From contig NZ_JACHDA010000008.1 of the NCBI RefSeq assembly GCF_014207235.1, positions 62,001 to 126,000 on the forward strand: a DNA stretch of 64,000 bases, given 5' to 3'. The notes beneath the pieces were generated by a model. The model had not been told where the DNA came from. It ran no database searches and was given only the letters and a program-made list of their open reading frames with translations. The stretch is from Sphingopyxis sp. JAI128 (GTDB lineage: Bacteria; Pseudomonadota; Alphaproteobacteria; Sphingomonadales; Sphingomonadaceae). Position 1 is the stretch's first letter. Each line of letters begins with the position of its first letter. Below are positions 54,131-61,709 of the stretch, one piece after another. Position numbers and translations under genes: made by a program.

Positions 54131-54876
54131 CAGGCCAGTTTTGCGCTCAGCAAATAGCGCTCGCGGCTTTCCGCCGACTGGCGGCGCAATTCGACGATCG
54201 CGCGCTCCTCGGTCTCGTCGAGCATCGATTCGATCAAGCGGTTGAAATGGCGCCGCATCGCAAGCCGCGCGCCGGTCGCATCGCGCTTGCGCAGCGCCGC
54301 GACAACATCCGCATGCTCGGCCTGGCGCGCCGCGCCATCCTTGCGGCAGACCAGCGAATGGCTGCTGCGCACCTCGGGCAATTCCATCCGCATCCGCCAC
54401 AGGCTCTCGATCACATGGATGATCGCCTTGTTGCTCGACGCGGCGGCGATGGTCATGTGGAATTCGCGATCGATCGCGCTGATCTCTTCCTCGCTCTTGC
54501 CGTCGTCGGCCATCGCTACGAGCAGTTCGTCGAGTTTTTCGAGCGTTTCGCTCGAAATCGTCGGCGCCGCGAGCGCCGCGGCCTCGGCCTCGAACAGCGA
54601 TCGTGCCTCGGTCAGTTCGAACGCGCTGACCTTGGGCAGGATCGCATTGTCGCCCGGCAGCACCGCTTCGACATAGGCGCCCGCGCCGGTGCGGATATGG
54701 ATCCATCCCGTCGCCTGCAACGCGATCTCCGCCTCGCGGATCGTCACCCGGCTGACCTCGAACCGATCGGACAGTTCGCGCTCTCCGGGCAACCGCGTTC
54801 CGGGAGGGAAAGTCCCGTCCAGAATCAGACGCCGGATCGCGTCTGCAATATCTTCAAAAAGGCGGCGTTCGGCCAT
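54130..54876 (-). CDS. GntR-family (FadR/FCD type) regulator of uronate genes
   Basis: Predicted sugar-acid responsive repressor of 248 residues. The winged helix-turn-helix reads IADAIRRLILDGTFPPGTRL, then PGERELSDRFEVSRVTIREA and GWIHIRTGAGAYV. The C-terminal FCD domain has the helical, histidine-bearing segments (REFHMTIAAASSN, EHADVVAALRKRD) of the UxuR/ExuR group that bind uronates or KDG-like ligands. It heads the regulator-hydratase-kdgK operon and has the palindrome TCATACAATTTGGTATGA in its own leader, suggesting autoregulation. Confidence 0.9.
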   Translation of the reverse strand: MAERRLFEDIADAIRRLILDGTFPPGTRLPGERELSDRFEVSRVTIREAEIALQATGWIHIRTGAGAYVEAVLPGDNAILPKVSAFELTEARSLFEAEAAALAAPTISSETLEKLDELLVAMADDGKSEEEISAIDREFHMTIAAASSNKAIIHVIESLWRMRMELPEVRSSHSLVCRKDGAARQAEHADVVAALRKRDATGARLAMRRHFNRLIESMLDETEERAIVELRRQSAESRERYLLSAKLA

Positions 54877-54910
54877 GATCAATCGTCTCCCCGCAGGATC
54901 GCGGATAGCT

Positions 54911-54928
54911 TCATACAATTTGGTATGA
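54911..54928. promoter_or_regulatory. Operator candidate upstream of the GntR gene
   Basis: TCATACAATTTGGTATGA has perfect TCATAC/GTATGA arms around six bases, 35 bases before the GntR start. FadR-type regulators bind palindromes of this size. A related TATGGCA/TGCCATA repeat lies upstream of the TonB receptor at 58780. Confidence 0.5.
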
Positions 54929-54958
54929 CAAGTTTGAAGAGCCTCGCGGCGACGCGCA

Positions 54959-55846
54959 TCAGTTTTTCGTTTCGCAAGCGGCCACGGCCAGCAGGGCGCG
55001 CCCGCACAGGAAGGCAATGGCCTGCCTCGACACCTCAGCCCGCCGTTCGGGGGCGAACTTGCCATGCCCGCCGCCGCGTACGACGAACAGTTCGGAGGGA
55101 ACCGCCAGCGCATCGAGGCGGCGCTTGAGTTCGATCGACTGGGCGATGGGCACCACCGGGTCGGCATCGCCATGGGCGATGAAAACCGGTGGGCTGTCCC
55201 TAGCAATCCAGACGACCGGCGACATCGCCCTCTCGGTCGCGGCCGCCTGCGCACCCTCGCCGACCCAGTTCGCAACCGTCGGGTGCCGCGCGCCGGACGG
55301 CGACGCGATACCGGCCAGGTCGGCCGGTCCGTAGAAATCAAGGATCGCCGCCGCCGCGGGAGCGCCGCGGCATTCGGCGCTGTCGATATCATTTGCCGCG
55401 GGTAACAGCCCCGCCATCAGCGCCAGATGCCCCCCCGCCGAGGTGCCCGTGACGATGATACGGTCGGGATCGAAGCCCAGCCGCGCCGCGTTGGCGGAGA
55501 CCCAGTGGAGCGCACAGCGCGCATCCTGCACGGCCGCCGGCGCGCGCGCCTCGTCCGCGAGGCGATATTGCACCGTCACCAGCGACAGGCCCGCCGCCAG
55601 ATAGGGGCGAAAGCCCGTCCAGTCGGCGGGCCGCGCGCCGCGCGACCAGCCCCCGCCATGGAAGTGGATCAACACCGGACCAGGGGCCGCAACGGTATCC
55701 GCATGGCGATAGATGTCGAGGTGCAGCGGCGTGCCCGCGACCGTCCGGTACACGACGTCGCGGTCGATTTGCACCGGTTCGGCCGGGTCGGCCGCAGCGG
55801 CAGGCGCCGCCATGGCGACCAACAGCAAGGCGAACAGCGCGCGCAC
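54959..55846 (-). CDS. Exported alpha/beta-hydrolase (acetyl-esterase-like)
   Basis: Predicted periplasmic esterase of 295 residues in the BD-FAE/CE10-like branch. A signal peptide (MRALFALLLVAMAAPAAAAD, GTG start) is followed by HFHGGGWSRGARP (oxyanion hole), GTSAGGHLALMAG with the nucleophile serine, IAHGDADPVVPI with the acid and GGGHGKF with the catalytic histidine. The gene starts 8 bases after the TonB receptor stop, so both are in one transcript. In a locus for polyuronate breakdown its likely task is removing acetyl groups. Lipase or unrelated esterase function cannot be excluded. Confidence 0.85.
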   Translation of the reverse strand: MRALFALLLVAMAAPAAAADPAEPVQIDRDVVYRTVAGTPLHLDIYRHADTVAAPGPVLIHFHGGGWSRGARPADWTGFRPYLAAGLSLVTVQYRLADEARAPAAVQDARCALHWVSANAARLGFDPDRIIVTGTSAGGHLALMAGLLPAANDIDSAECRGAPAAAAILDFYGPADLAGIASPSGARHPTVANWVGEGAQAAATERAMSPVVWIARDSPPVFIAHGDADPVVPIAQSIELKRRLDALAVPSELFVVRGGGHGKFAPERRAEVSRQAIAFLCGRALLAVAACETKN

Positions 55847-55854
55847 TATTCGGG

Positions 55855-58707
55855 CTAGATCCGCGCCCGCAGGCCGATGAAATATTTCGATCCATAATAA
55901 TGATATTGGCGGCTGCTGCCATAGACGGGCATATAAGTCGCCTTGGGCTCGTTAAAGATGTTGAGCGCCTCGAACCGCAGCGACACGCCCTTCATCAGGT
56001 CCAGTGACGCGCGAAAGTCGACGGTCTCGCTGGGCCCGACATAGCGCAGCTGGCTGTTCCCGCCGACGAAGTCCTGATAATATTTCGAGCGGTAATTGTA
56101 GATCGCCTGCAGCGAGACGGGGCCGATCTCATAATAGGCCTGCGCCGACAGCACATGCTTCGAATAGCCCGACAGGCCCGCCGCGGGGATGATGCCGGGC
56201 GACACGGTTTCGGTTTCGGGATCATATTGGTCGCCGAGGTTGACGTCCTGATTCTCGAAATTGGAATCGGCGTAGTTATAGCTGACCTTTGCGCCGAGGC
56301 CGTCGAGCGGCTTGGGCAGGAAGCTGAAGCGCGTCGCGGCGGTCAGTTCGAGGCCGTAGATGCGTGATTTGTCGGGGCTGTTGCGCGTCTGGGTAACCGG
56401 AACGGTGACCTGTTCGCCGTTGATCGTGAAGGTCTCGTCATAGACGACCGGCTGGAAGCCGCCGTTGAACTGCTTGTAATAGACGGTCGCCGACAGGATG
56501 CTATCCTTGTTCGGATACCATTCGATCGCGGCGTCGGCGTTCCACGACATCAAAGGTTTCAGTCCCGGGCTGCCGTTGGCGCGAACATTTTCGATGGCCT
56601 CTTCGATCGAGGTGAAGCCGCCGTCGTCGCCGTCGCCGAGCGTGAAGGTGCGCCCGGCGCCGAGCGCGCTGGGGTTCGGGCGCGACATCGCGCGATAGCC
56701 CGCGAGGCGCACCAGCGTGTCGGGCGCGACCTCGAAGATCGCGTTGATGCTCGGCAAAATGCGCGTGCTGCGGCTCTCGATCCGCACCGTCTGGAAATCG
56801 CTGGTCTCTGCGAGCGTGAACCGGCCGGGGTCGGTTTCATCGGGGACGAGGATGAGGTCGCTGCGCAGTCCGTTCGAGGTGACGTCGGTCCGGACGACGC
56901 GGACGCCGAAATTGCCGCGGACGGGCATATTGCCCAGATCGGCATCATATTCGGCCATCACATAGCCCGCGAGCGTGCGTTCGGTGACGTCGCGGTTGGC
57001 CGCCGCGCGCAGTTCGTCGGGCAGCCCCGGATCGACGGTGCCCAGATATCCGCCGAATATGCAATCGACGTCAAATGTCGCCCAGCTGTGGATGCTGTTG
57101 CCCTCGGCCGCCGACAGATAGCCGGTTTGCGGGAAGGCCTGGCGGCACTGGTTGTTGATCACCCGTTCTTCGTCGATATCCGATGTCAGTTCGAAAGCCT
57201 CGTTGCGCAGGTCATAGTCGCGAAAGGTGAGTTCGGACCAGCGCGCGCCCGCCGAAATCCGGCTGAGGAAGCCATCGAGTTCATACGCGGCGTCGAAGCG
57301 CCCTGCGATGATCTCGTTGCGGCGCTTGCTCTCGTCGCGGCGGAGGCGGGCGTCGTCCCAGAAGAGATCATGGTTGTTGAGGTCGAAGCGCGGGTCGATC
57401 GTGATCGTCGGGACGAAACTGCCCGGCGCGAGTTCATAGATATAGGGGACGCGCTGGTCGCCCACCGGAGTGCGATCGCCGTTCACGTCGTTCCGGTCCG
57501 TACGCAGGCGGAAATTGCGTTCGATTTCCTTGCGGATCGTGCGCGAATAGCTGCCGTCGAAGGTCAGCGTCAGCCGGTCGTTCGGCATCCATTCGACCGA
57601 CAGGCCGCCGCCGAGATATTCTTCCGAGCGCGATAGTTCGGAGCCGTTCGATTCAAGCGAGCTCGATCCTTCGAGGTAACGAACGATGCCATTCTCGTCA
57701 TATTCGACGTTGGTCAGGCCGCGCCGCGCCTCGGAAATCGTGAGGTCGCGGCGGCTTTCGACGAAGGTGCGGTCCGAATATTGGACGTCGAGGTTGACGT
57801 TGAGCCGGTCCGACGGGCGCCACTGGATCGCGCCGAATGCCGCATCGCGCTTGTCCGTCTCGCTGATCTGGCGGAAGATATAGGAGTTGGGGACGAGGTA
57901 ATAGGGATCCTGCCCGTAATCCTCGCGCTGGAGTTCGTCGCAATTGCCGCTGGCGGCATTGTCGGCGCGGCATGCGACCCAGGTGCTGCTGGCGGCGTAG
58001 GTTTCTTCCGGATTGTTGGTGTCGTTGCGCTGGACGCCGATCGCGATGCCGATCGTGTCGTTCGCGAACTGGTCAACATAGCTCAGCGTCCCGCGCCAGC
58101 CGATACCGCCCGAGCCCCCGGTGATGCGGTCGCCATAGGGGTTGTACTGCGCCTTGACCTCGCCCTGGATGCGGCGCTTGCCGAAATCGAGCGGGCGCAG
58201 CGTGCCGATCTCGATCGTGCCGGCGACGCCGCCTTCGACGAGATCCGCCTGCTGCGTCTTGTAGATCTTGATATTGTTGACGAGTTCCGACGGGAACTGG
58301 TTGAAATTGACCGAGCGGTCGCCGCTGCCGTTCGTCGCGTCGCGGCCGTTGAAGGTCGCGTTCGAAAGGAAGGGGCCGAGGCCGCGCAGCGCGATTTCGG
58401 AGGCGTCGCCCTTTTCGCGGTGGGTCGTTGCGCCGGTGATCGTCTGGATCGCCTGACCGACCGACAGCGCCGGCAGGTCGCCGATGTCGTCGGCGGACAG
58501 CGCGTCGACGATCGCCGTTTCCTCGCGCTTGGTATTGATCGAATTCTGGATCGTTTCGCGAATTCCGGTGACGACGATCGCGTCCTCGTCGTCGGGCGCC
58601 GCGTCCTGCGCCATCGCGGGCATTGCGGCGACGAGCAATGTCGAGCCCGCGCCGGCCAGCAAGACGGCGCGGAGCGAGCGCGCGCGGATTTGATTACGAG
58701 AATTCAC
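55855..58707 (-). CDS. TonB-dependent receptor of the polyuronate locus
   Basis: Outer-membrane importer of 950 residues. Signal peptide (RSLRAVLLAGAGSTLLVAAM), TonB-box-like DAIVVTGIRETIQNSINTKR, and a plug with LSVGQAIQTITGATTHREKG, EIALRGLGPFLSNATFNGRD and VEGGVAGTIEI, the layout of sphingomonad and Xanthomonas receptors for plant or algal oligosaccharides. The barrel closes with YGSKYFIGLRARI. The GTG start at 58707 has GGAG 8 bases before it. It probably imports oligoalginate. It has its own leader with an inverted repeat and is followed by the esterase gene. Confidence 0.93.
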   Translation of the reverse strand: MNSRNQIRARSLRAVLLAGAGSTLLVAAMPAMAQDAAPDDEDAIVVTGIRETIQNSINTKREETAIVDALSADDIGDLPALSVGQAIQTITGATTHREKGDASEIALRGLGPFLSNATFNGRDATNGSGDRSVNFNQFPSELVNNIKIYKTQQADLVEGGVAGTIEIGTLRPLDFGKRRIQGEVKAQYNPYGDRITGGSGGIGWRGTLSYVDQFANDTIGIAIGVQRNDTNNPEETYAASSTWVACRADNAASGNCDELQREDYGQDPYYLVPNSYIFRQISETDKRDAAFGAIQWRPSDRLNVNLDVQYSDRTFVESRRDLTISEARRGLTNVEYDENGIVRYLEGSSSLESNGSELSRSEEYLGGGLSVEWMPNDRLTLTFDGSYSRTIRKEIERNFRLRTDRNDVNGDRTPVGDQRVPYIYELAPGSFVPTITIDPRFDLNNHDLFWDDARLRRDESKRRNEIIAGRFDAAYELDGFLSRISAGARWSELTFRDYDLRNEAFELTSDIDEERVINNQCRQAFPQTGYLSAAEGNSIHSWATFDVDCIFGGYLGTVDPGLPDELRAAANRDVTERTLAGYVMAEYDADLGNMPVRGNFGVRVVRTDVTSNGLRSDLILVPDETDPGRFTLAETSDFQTVRIESRSTRILPSINAIFEVAPDTLVRLAGYRAMSRPNPSALGAGRTFTLGDGDDGGFTSIEEAIENVRANGSPGLKPLMSWNADAAIEWYPNKDSILSATVYYKQFNGGFQPVVYDETFTINGEQVTVPVTQTRNSPDKSRIYGLELTAATRFSFLPKPLDGLGAKVSYNYADSNFENQDVNLGDQYDPETETVSPGIIPAAGLSGYSKHVLSAQAYYEIGPVSLQAIYNYRSKYYQDFVGGNSQLRYVGPSETVDFRASLDLMKGVSLRFEALNIFNEPKATYMPVYGSSRQYHYYGSKYFIGLRARI

Positions 58708-58779
58708 TTCGTCTCTCCCAGATATCGATTCTGTTATGACCAATGCTCTCGAACATCGCAGCATTATTGTCAACCACAA

Positions 58780-58814
58780 TGTATGGCATATTGGTTAGTC
58801 CATATTGCCATACA
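58780..58814. promoter_or_regulatory. Inverted repeat upstream of the polyuronate TonB receptor
   Basis: TGTATGGCA (58780-58788) and TGCCATACA (58806-58814) are perfect nine-base arms 17 bases apart, about 75 bases before the receptor start. The TATGGCAT core resembles half-sites of the palindrome in front of the GntR gene. It is a candidate operator for the same regulator. Confidence 0.5.
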
Positions 58815-58821
58815 CGCGTTG

Positions 58822-59661
58822 TCAGCGGACGAGCTGGCTCCTGAGCCCCGGCACCGCCCGCGCGAGCGCCTGCGTCACCAGCTTGGCGGTAATTTCGGCG
58901 CCGACATCGCCCAAATGCGTGTAGTCGAACTTGCGCGTCACTTGTCCGCGCGCACCCTCGCCGGTGATCGGCGGCGGCGGAGGCGGCGCCGGGCGCGCGG
59001 TCAGCGTCGTCCCGGCTTTCGCGGCAGCGAGTTCCTCGGGCGTCGGCGGCTCCTGCGCGAGCTTGGTCGCCGTCTCGGCGCCCATGTCCTGCGCCTGCGC
59101 GGCACTGAGCGCGTTCAGGTCGACGAGCGGCACGTCCATCGCCTTGGCGACGCTGCGCACCTGATCGGACCAGCTCGCGAGCGTGTTCTTCAGCTTGCCG
59201 TCCTTGAACTCGCGGCGCGTCAACGGGGTGACGAGCACCGGGGTCGCGCCCGCCGCCCGCACCTCTTCGACGAAGCCGCGAAGATTGGCGGGAAATTCCG
59301 TCGTCTCGTCGGTCCAGCGTTCGGACTTCGACGACTGGTCGTTGTGCGCGAACTGGATGAGTACCCAGATGCCGCGATATCCCGGAACCTTGGCCTCGGC
59401 GAGCGCGATGTCCCAGCTTCCCTCCTGCCTATAGCTGCGCGTCGAACGCCCGCCGCGTCCGGCATTGAGGCATGCGACCGACGATTTGACGTGGTGCGCG
59501 CAGAACGCCCCGCCCCAGCCGCTGTGGGGCGCCATCGTCGAATCGCCGACGAGGATGATCTTGTACGGCTCGAGCGGCGGCGCATCGCTGCGCTCGCGCG
59601 TCTCGGCTTGCGCGCCGCTCGCGAGCAGGACGCAAGCGGCAGTTGCGATGAGCCGGCGCAT
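58822..59661 (-). CDS. SGNH esterase, CE12 (rhamnogalacturonan acetylesterase)-like
   Basis: Exported deacetylase of 279 residues. After a signal peptide (RRLIATAACVLLASGAQA) come the SGNH blocks: ILVGDSTMAPHSGWG (nucleophile serine), LNAGRGGRSTRSY (glycine block), IQFAHNDQSSK (asparagine block) and FDYTHLGDVGAEI (Asp/His block). These match rhamnogalacturonan acetylesterase-like CE12. A proline-rich insert (six consecutive prolines near residue 239) just before the last block is unusual. The gene overlaps the SDR (ATGA) in the lyase operon, so acetylated uronan, not rhamnogalacturonan, is the likelier substrate. Confidence 0.85.
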   Translation of the reverse strand: MRRLIATAACVLLASGAQAETRERSDAPPLEPYKIILVGDSTMAPHSGWGGAFCAHHVKSSVACLNAGRGGRSTRSYRQEGSWDIALAEAKVPGYRGIWVLIQFAHNDQSSKSERWTDETTEFPANLRGFVEEVRAAGATPVLVTPLTRREFKDGKLKNTLASWSDQVRSVAKAMDVPLVDLNALSAAQAQDMGAETATKLAQEPPTPEELAAAKAGTTLTARPAPPPPPPITGEGARGQVTRKFDYTHLGDVGAEITAKLVTQALARAVPGLRSQLVR

Positions 59662-60413
59662 CACGAGAAACCCAGCCCGCCGTTGACGTCGAGGCAGACG
59701 CCCGCGAGGAAGCTCGCCGCAGGTGAAGCGAGATAGACGATCGTATCGGCGACCTCGTCGGGATGGCCTTCGCGGCGCAGCGGCGTGTTACCTGCGGTCG
59801 CGGCGCGTCCTTCGGGTTTCGAGAAGATATCGTGGAAGCTGGTGCCGATCAGCCCGGGGCAGACCGCGTTGACGCGGATGCCCTGGGGGCCGAGTTCCTT
59901 TGCCATCGCGCGGGTGTAGGTCATCAGCGCGCCCTTTGCGGTCGCATAGACCGACGCGCCGGGGCCACCGCCGTCGCGGCCCGCGAGCGACGACACGTTC
60001 ACCACCGCCGAACCTTCGCCAAAGAAGGGCTGCGACGCCTGAAGGACAAGGAACGCCGATTTGAGATTGAGCGTCATGACATGGTCGAAGAAATCCTCGT
60101 CCATCTCGCTCAGCGTCTTGCGCGCGACCATGCCGCCCGCGAGGTTGACGAGGATGTCGAGCCGACCGCTGAACGCGACGCCGACCTCTTCAAGCATCGC
60201 CTTGACCGCGGCGCTGTCAGTGACGTCGGCCTGGACCAGGAAGGCGTCGCCGCCCGCGTCCTTGATCGTCTTCAGCGTTTCCTCGGCGGCTTCACGGCCG
60301 CTGTTGTAGTTGATCGCGACGCGGACGCCGGCACGGGCGAGCGCAATCGACACCGATCGGCCGATGTCGCGGCCGCCGCCGGTGACGAGCGCGGTTTTCC
60401 CCTGGAGAGTCAT
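59661..60413 (-). CDS. SDR, probable DEH (4-deoxy-L-erythro-5-hexoseulose uronate) reductase
   Basis: Reduces the alginate product DEH to 2-keto-3-deoxy-D-gluconate. The 250-residue SDR resembles the Sphingomonas A1 DEH reductase over characteristic segments: NLAGGMVARKTLSEMDEDFF, a GGGPGASVYATAKGAL active-site stretch with Tyr/Lys, and a late GTSFHDIFSKPE. The cofactor loop reads TGGGRDIG. The ATG at 60413 has AAGGA upstream; the TTG at 60422 is not needed. It is coupled to the CE12-like gene and follows the MFS transporter by 12 bases. The other option is a different sugar-acid SDR of the same subgroup. Confidence 0.8.
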   Translation of the reverse strand: MTLQGKTALVTGGGRDIGRSVSIALARAGVRVAINYNSGREAAEETLKTIKDAGGDAFLVQADVTDSAAVKAMLEEVGVAFSGRLDILVNLAGGMVARKTLSEMDEDFFDHVMTLNLKSAFLVLQASQPFFGEGSAVVNVSSLAGRDGGGPGASVYATAKGALMTYTRAMAKELGPQGIRVNAVCPGLIGTSFHDIFSKPEGRAATAGNTPLRREGHPDEVADTIVYLASPAASFLAGVCLDVNGGLGFS

Positions 60414-60425
60414 GCAGTTCAATCC

Positions 60426-61709
60426 TTAATCTTGGTTGTGGGTGGGTTGGGTGGCGACCGGGGCGACGCGACCGCCGACCAGCCAGAAACACAGGAAGGA
60501 GATGGGCACGATCGCCGCGGAGAGCGCGAAGATCGGCGCGTAGCTCGTCTTGGTGAGCACAGGGACGAGCCACGTGGTGATCAGCGTGCCCGCGACCGCG
60601 GCGGTGCCGCTGATCCCCGCAAGACTGCCGACCGCGCCGCCGCCGAAATAGTCGCTCGGCAGCGTCTGGATATTGCCTATCGCCATCTGGAAACCGAAGA
60701 GGATGCACGCGATGAGCAGCACCGCGTTGAGTGGTTCGCTGGCGCCGATCGTGAAGAGCAGCGAGGGAAGCATAATCGCGCAGCCGATGCCGATCGTCGT
60801 CATGCGCGCGCGATGGACGGTGCCGCCGCCGCCGATGATCCGCCCCGCGAGCCAGCCGCCGAACAGACTCCCGAGCATCGCACCGACGAAGGGCACCCAG
60901 GCGAAAAGGCCGATCTGCTTGACGTCGAAGCCGAAGGTTTCGGCGAGATAAATCGGCAGCCAAGACACGAAGAGCCACCAGACCGGATCGAGGAAGAAGC
61001 GCGACAGGATGACGCCCCAGCTCTGACGATAGCGGAGCAACTCGCCCAGAGGCAGGCGGCGGTCGTCGCCCTGCCCCGCTTCGGTACGCCCCGTGAGGAT
61101 ATAGGCGCGTTCTTCTTCGCTGATCCCCGGATGCTTGTCGGGATCGGCCTTGTAGAACCACAGCCAGGGCACGAGCCAGATGAAGCCGAGTACGCCGATG
61201 AGAAGGAAGGTTCCGTGCCAGCCGAACTGGACGAAAAGCAAGGCGATCAACGGGGCAGAGATGATCCCGCCCAGCGACGCGCCGGCGTTGAAGATGCCCT
61301 GCGCCAGCGCGCGTTCGCGTGAGGGGAACCAGAGCGCGTTCGCTTTGGCCGCGCCGGGCCAGTTGCCCGCCTCGCTGATCCCGAGCGTCGCGCGCAGCAC
61401 CATCAGCAGCGGCATCGATCGCACCAGCGCGTGCGCGGCGATCGAGAGCGACCAGACGACGATCGAGATGGTGAAACCCATCCGCGTGCCGATCGCGTCG
61501 AAGATGCGTCCGAAGAGCGACTGGCCGAAAGCGTAGAAGATCATGAAGATCGTCACGAGCAGCGCGTAATCTTCCTTAGTGGCGCCAATTTCCTTCGACA
61601 CCTCGGGCCACATCACCGCAAGCGCGTTGCGGTCGATGTAATTGATCACGGTCGCGAGCGCGATCAGTGCGATGACGGACCAGCGGAAGCGGCCCTTGAT
61701 ATTGCTCAT
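60426..61709 (-). CDS. MFS hexuronate/DEH transporter, ExuT-like (ACS family)
   Basis: Inner-membrane symporter of 427 residues with twelve predicted helices. It has the ACS-family features VINYIDRNALAVMWPEVSKE, RATLGISEAGNWPGAAKANA, WFPSRERALAQGIFNAGAS and FFLDPVWWLFVSWLPIYLAE that are usual for ExuT and related uronate porters. In the alginate pathway it would bring unsaturated monouronate or DEH into the cytoplasm. Its ATG overlaps the stop of the lyase gene (ATGA). Confidence 0.9.
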   Translation of the reverse strand: MSNIKGRFRWSVIALIALATVINYIDRNALAVMWPEVSKEIGATKEDYALLVTIFMIFYAFGQSLFGRIFDAIGTRMGFTISIVVWSLSIAAHALVRSMPLLMVLRATLGISEAGNWPGAAKANALWFPSRERALAQGIFNAGASLGGIISAPLIALLFVQFGWHGTFLLIGVLGFIWLVPWLWFYKADPDKHPGISEEERAYILTGRTEAGQGDDRRLPLGELLRYRQSWGVILSRFFLDPVWWLFVSWLPIYLAETFGFDVKQIGLFAWVPFVGAMLGSLFGGWLAGRIIGGGGTVHRARMTTIGIGCAIMLPSLLFTIGASEPLNAVLLIACILFGFQMAIGNIQTLPSDYFGGGAVGSLAGISGTAAVAGTLITTWLVPVLTKTSYAPIFALSAAIVPISFLCFWLVGGRVAPVATQPTHNQD

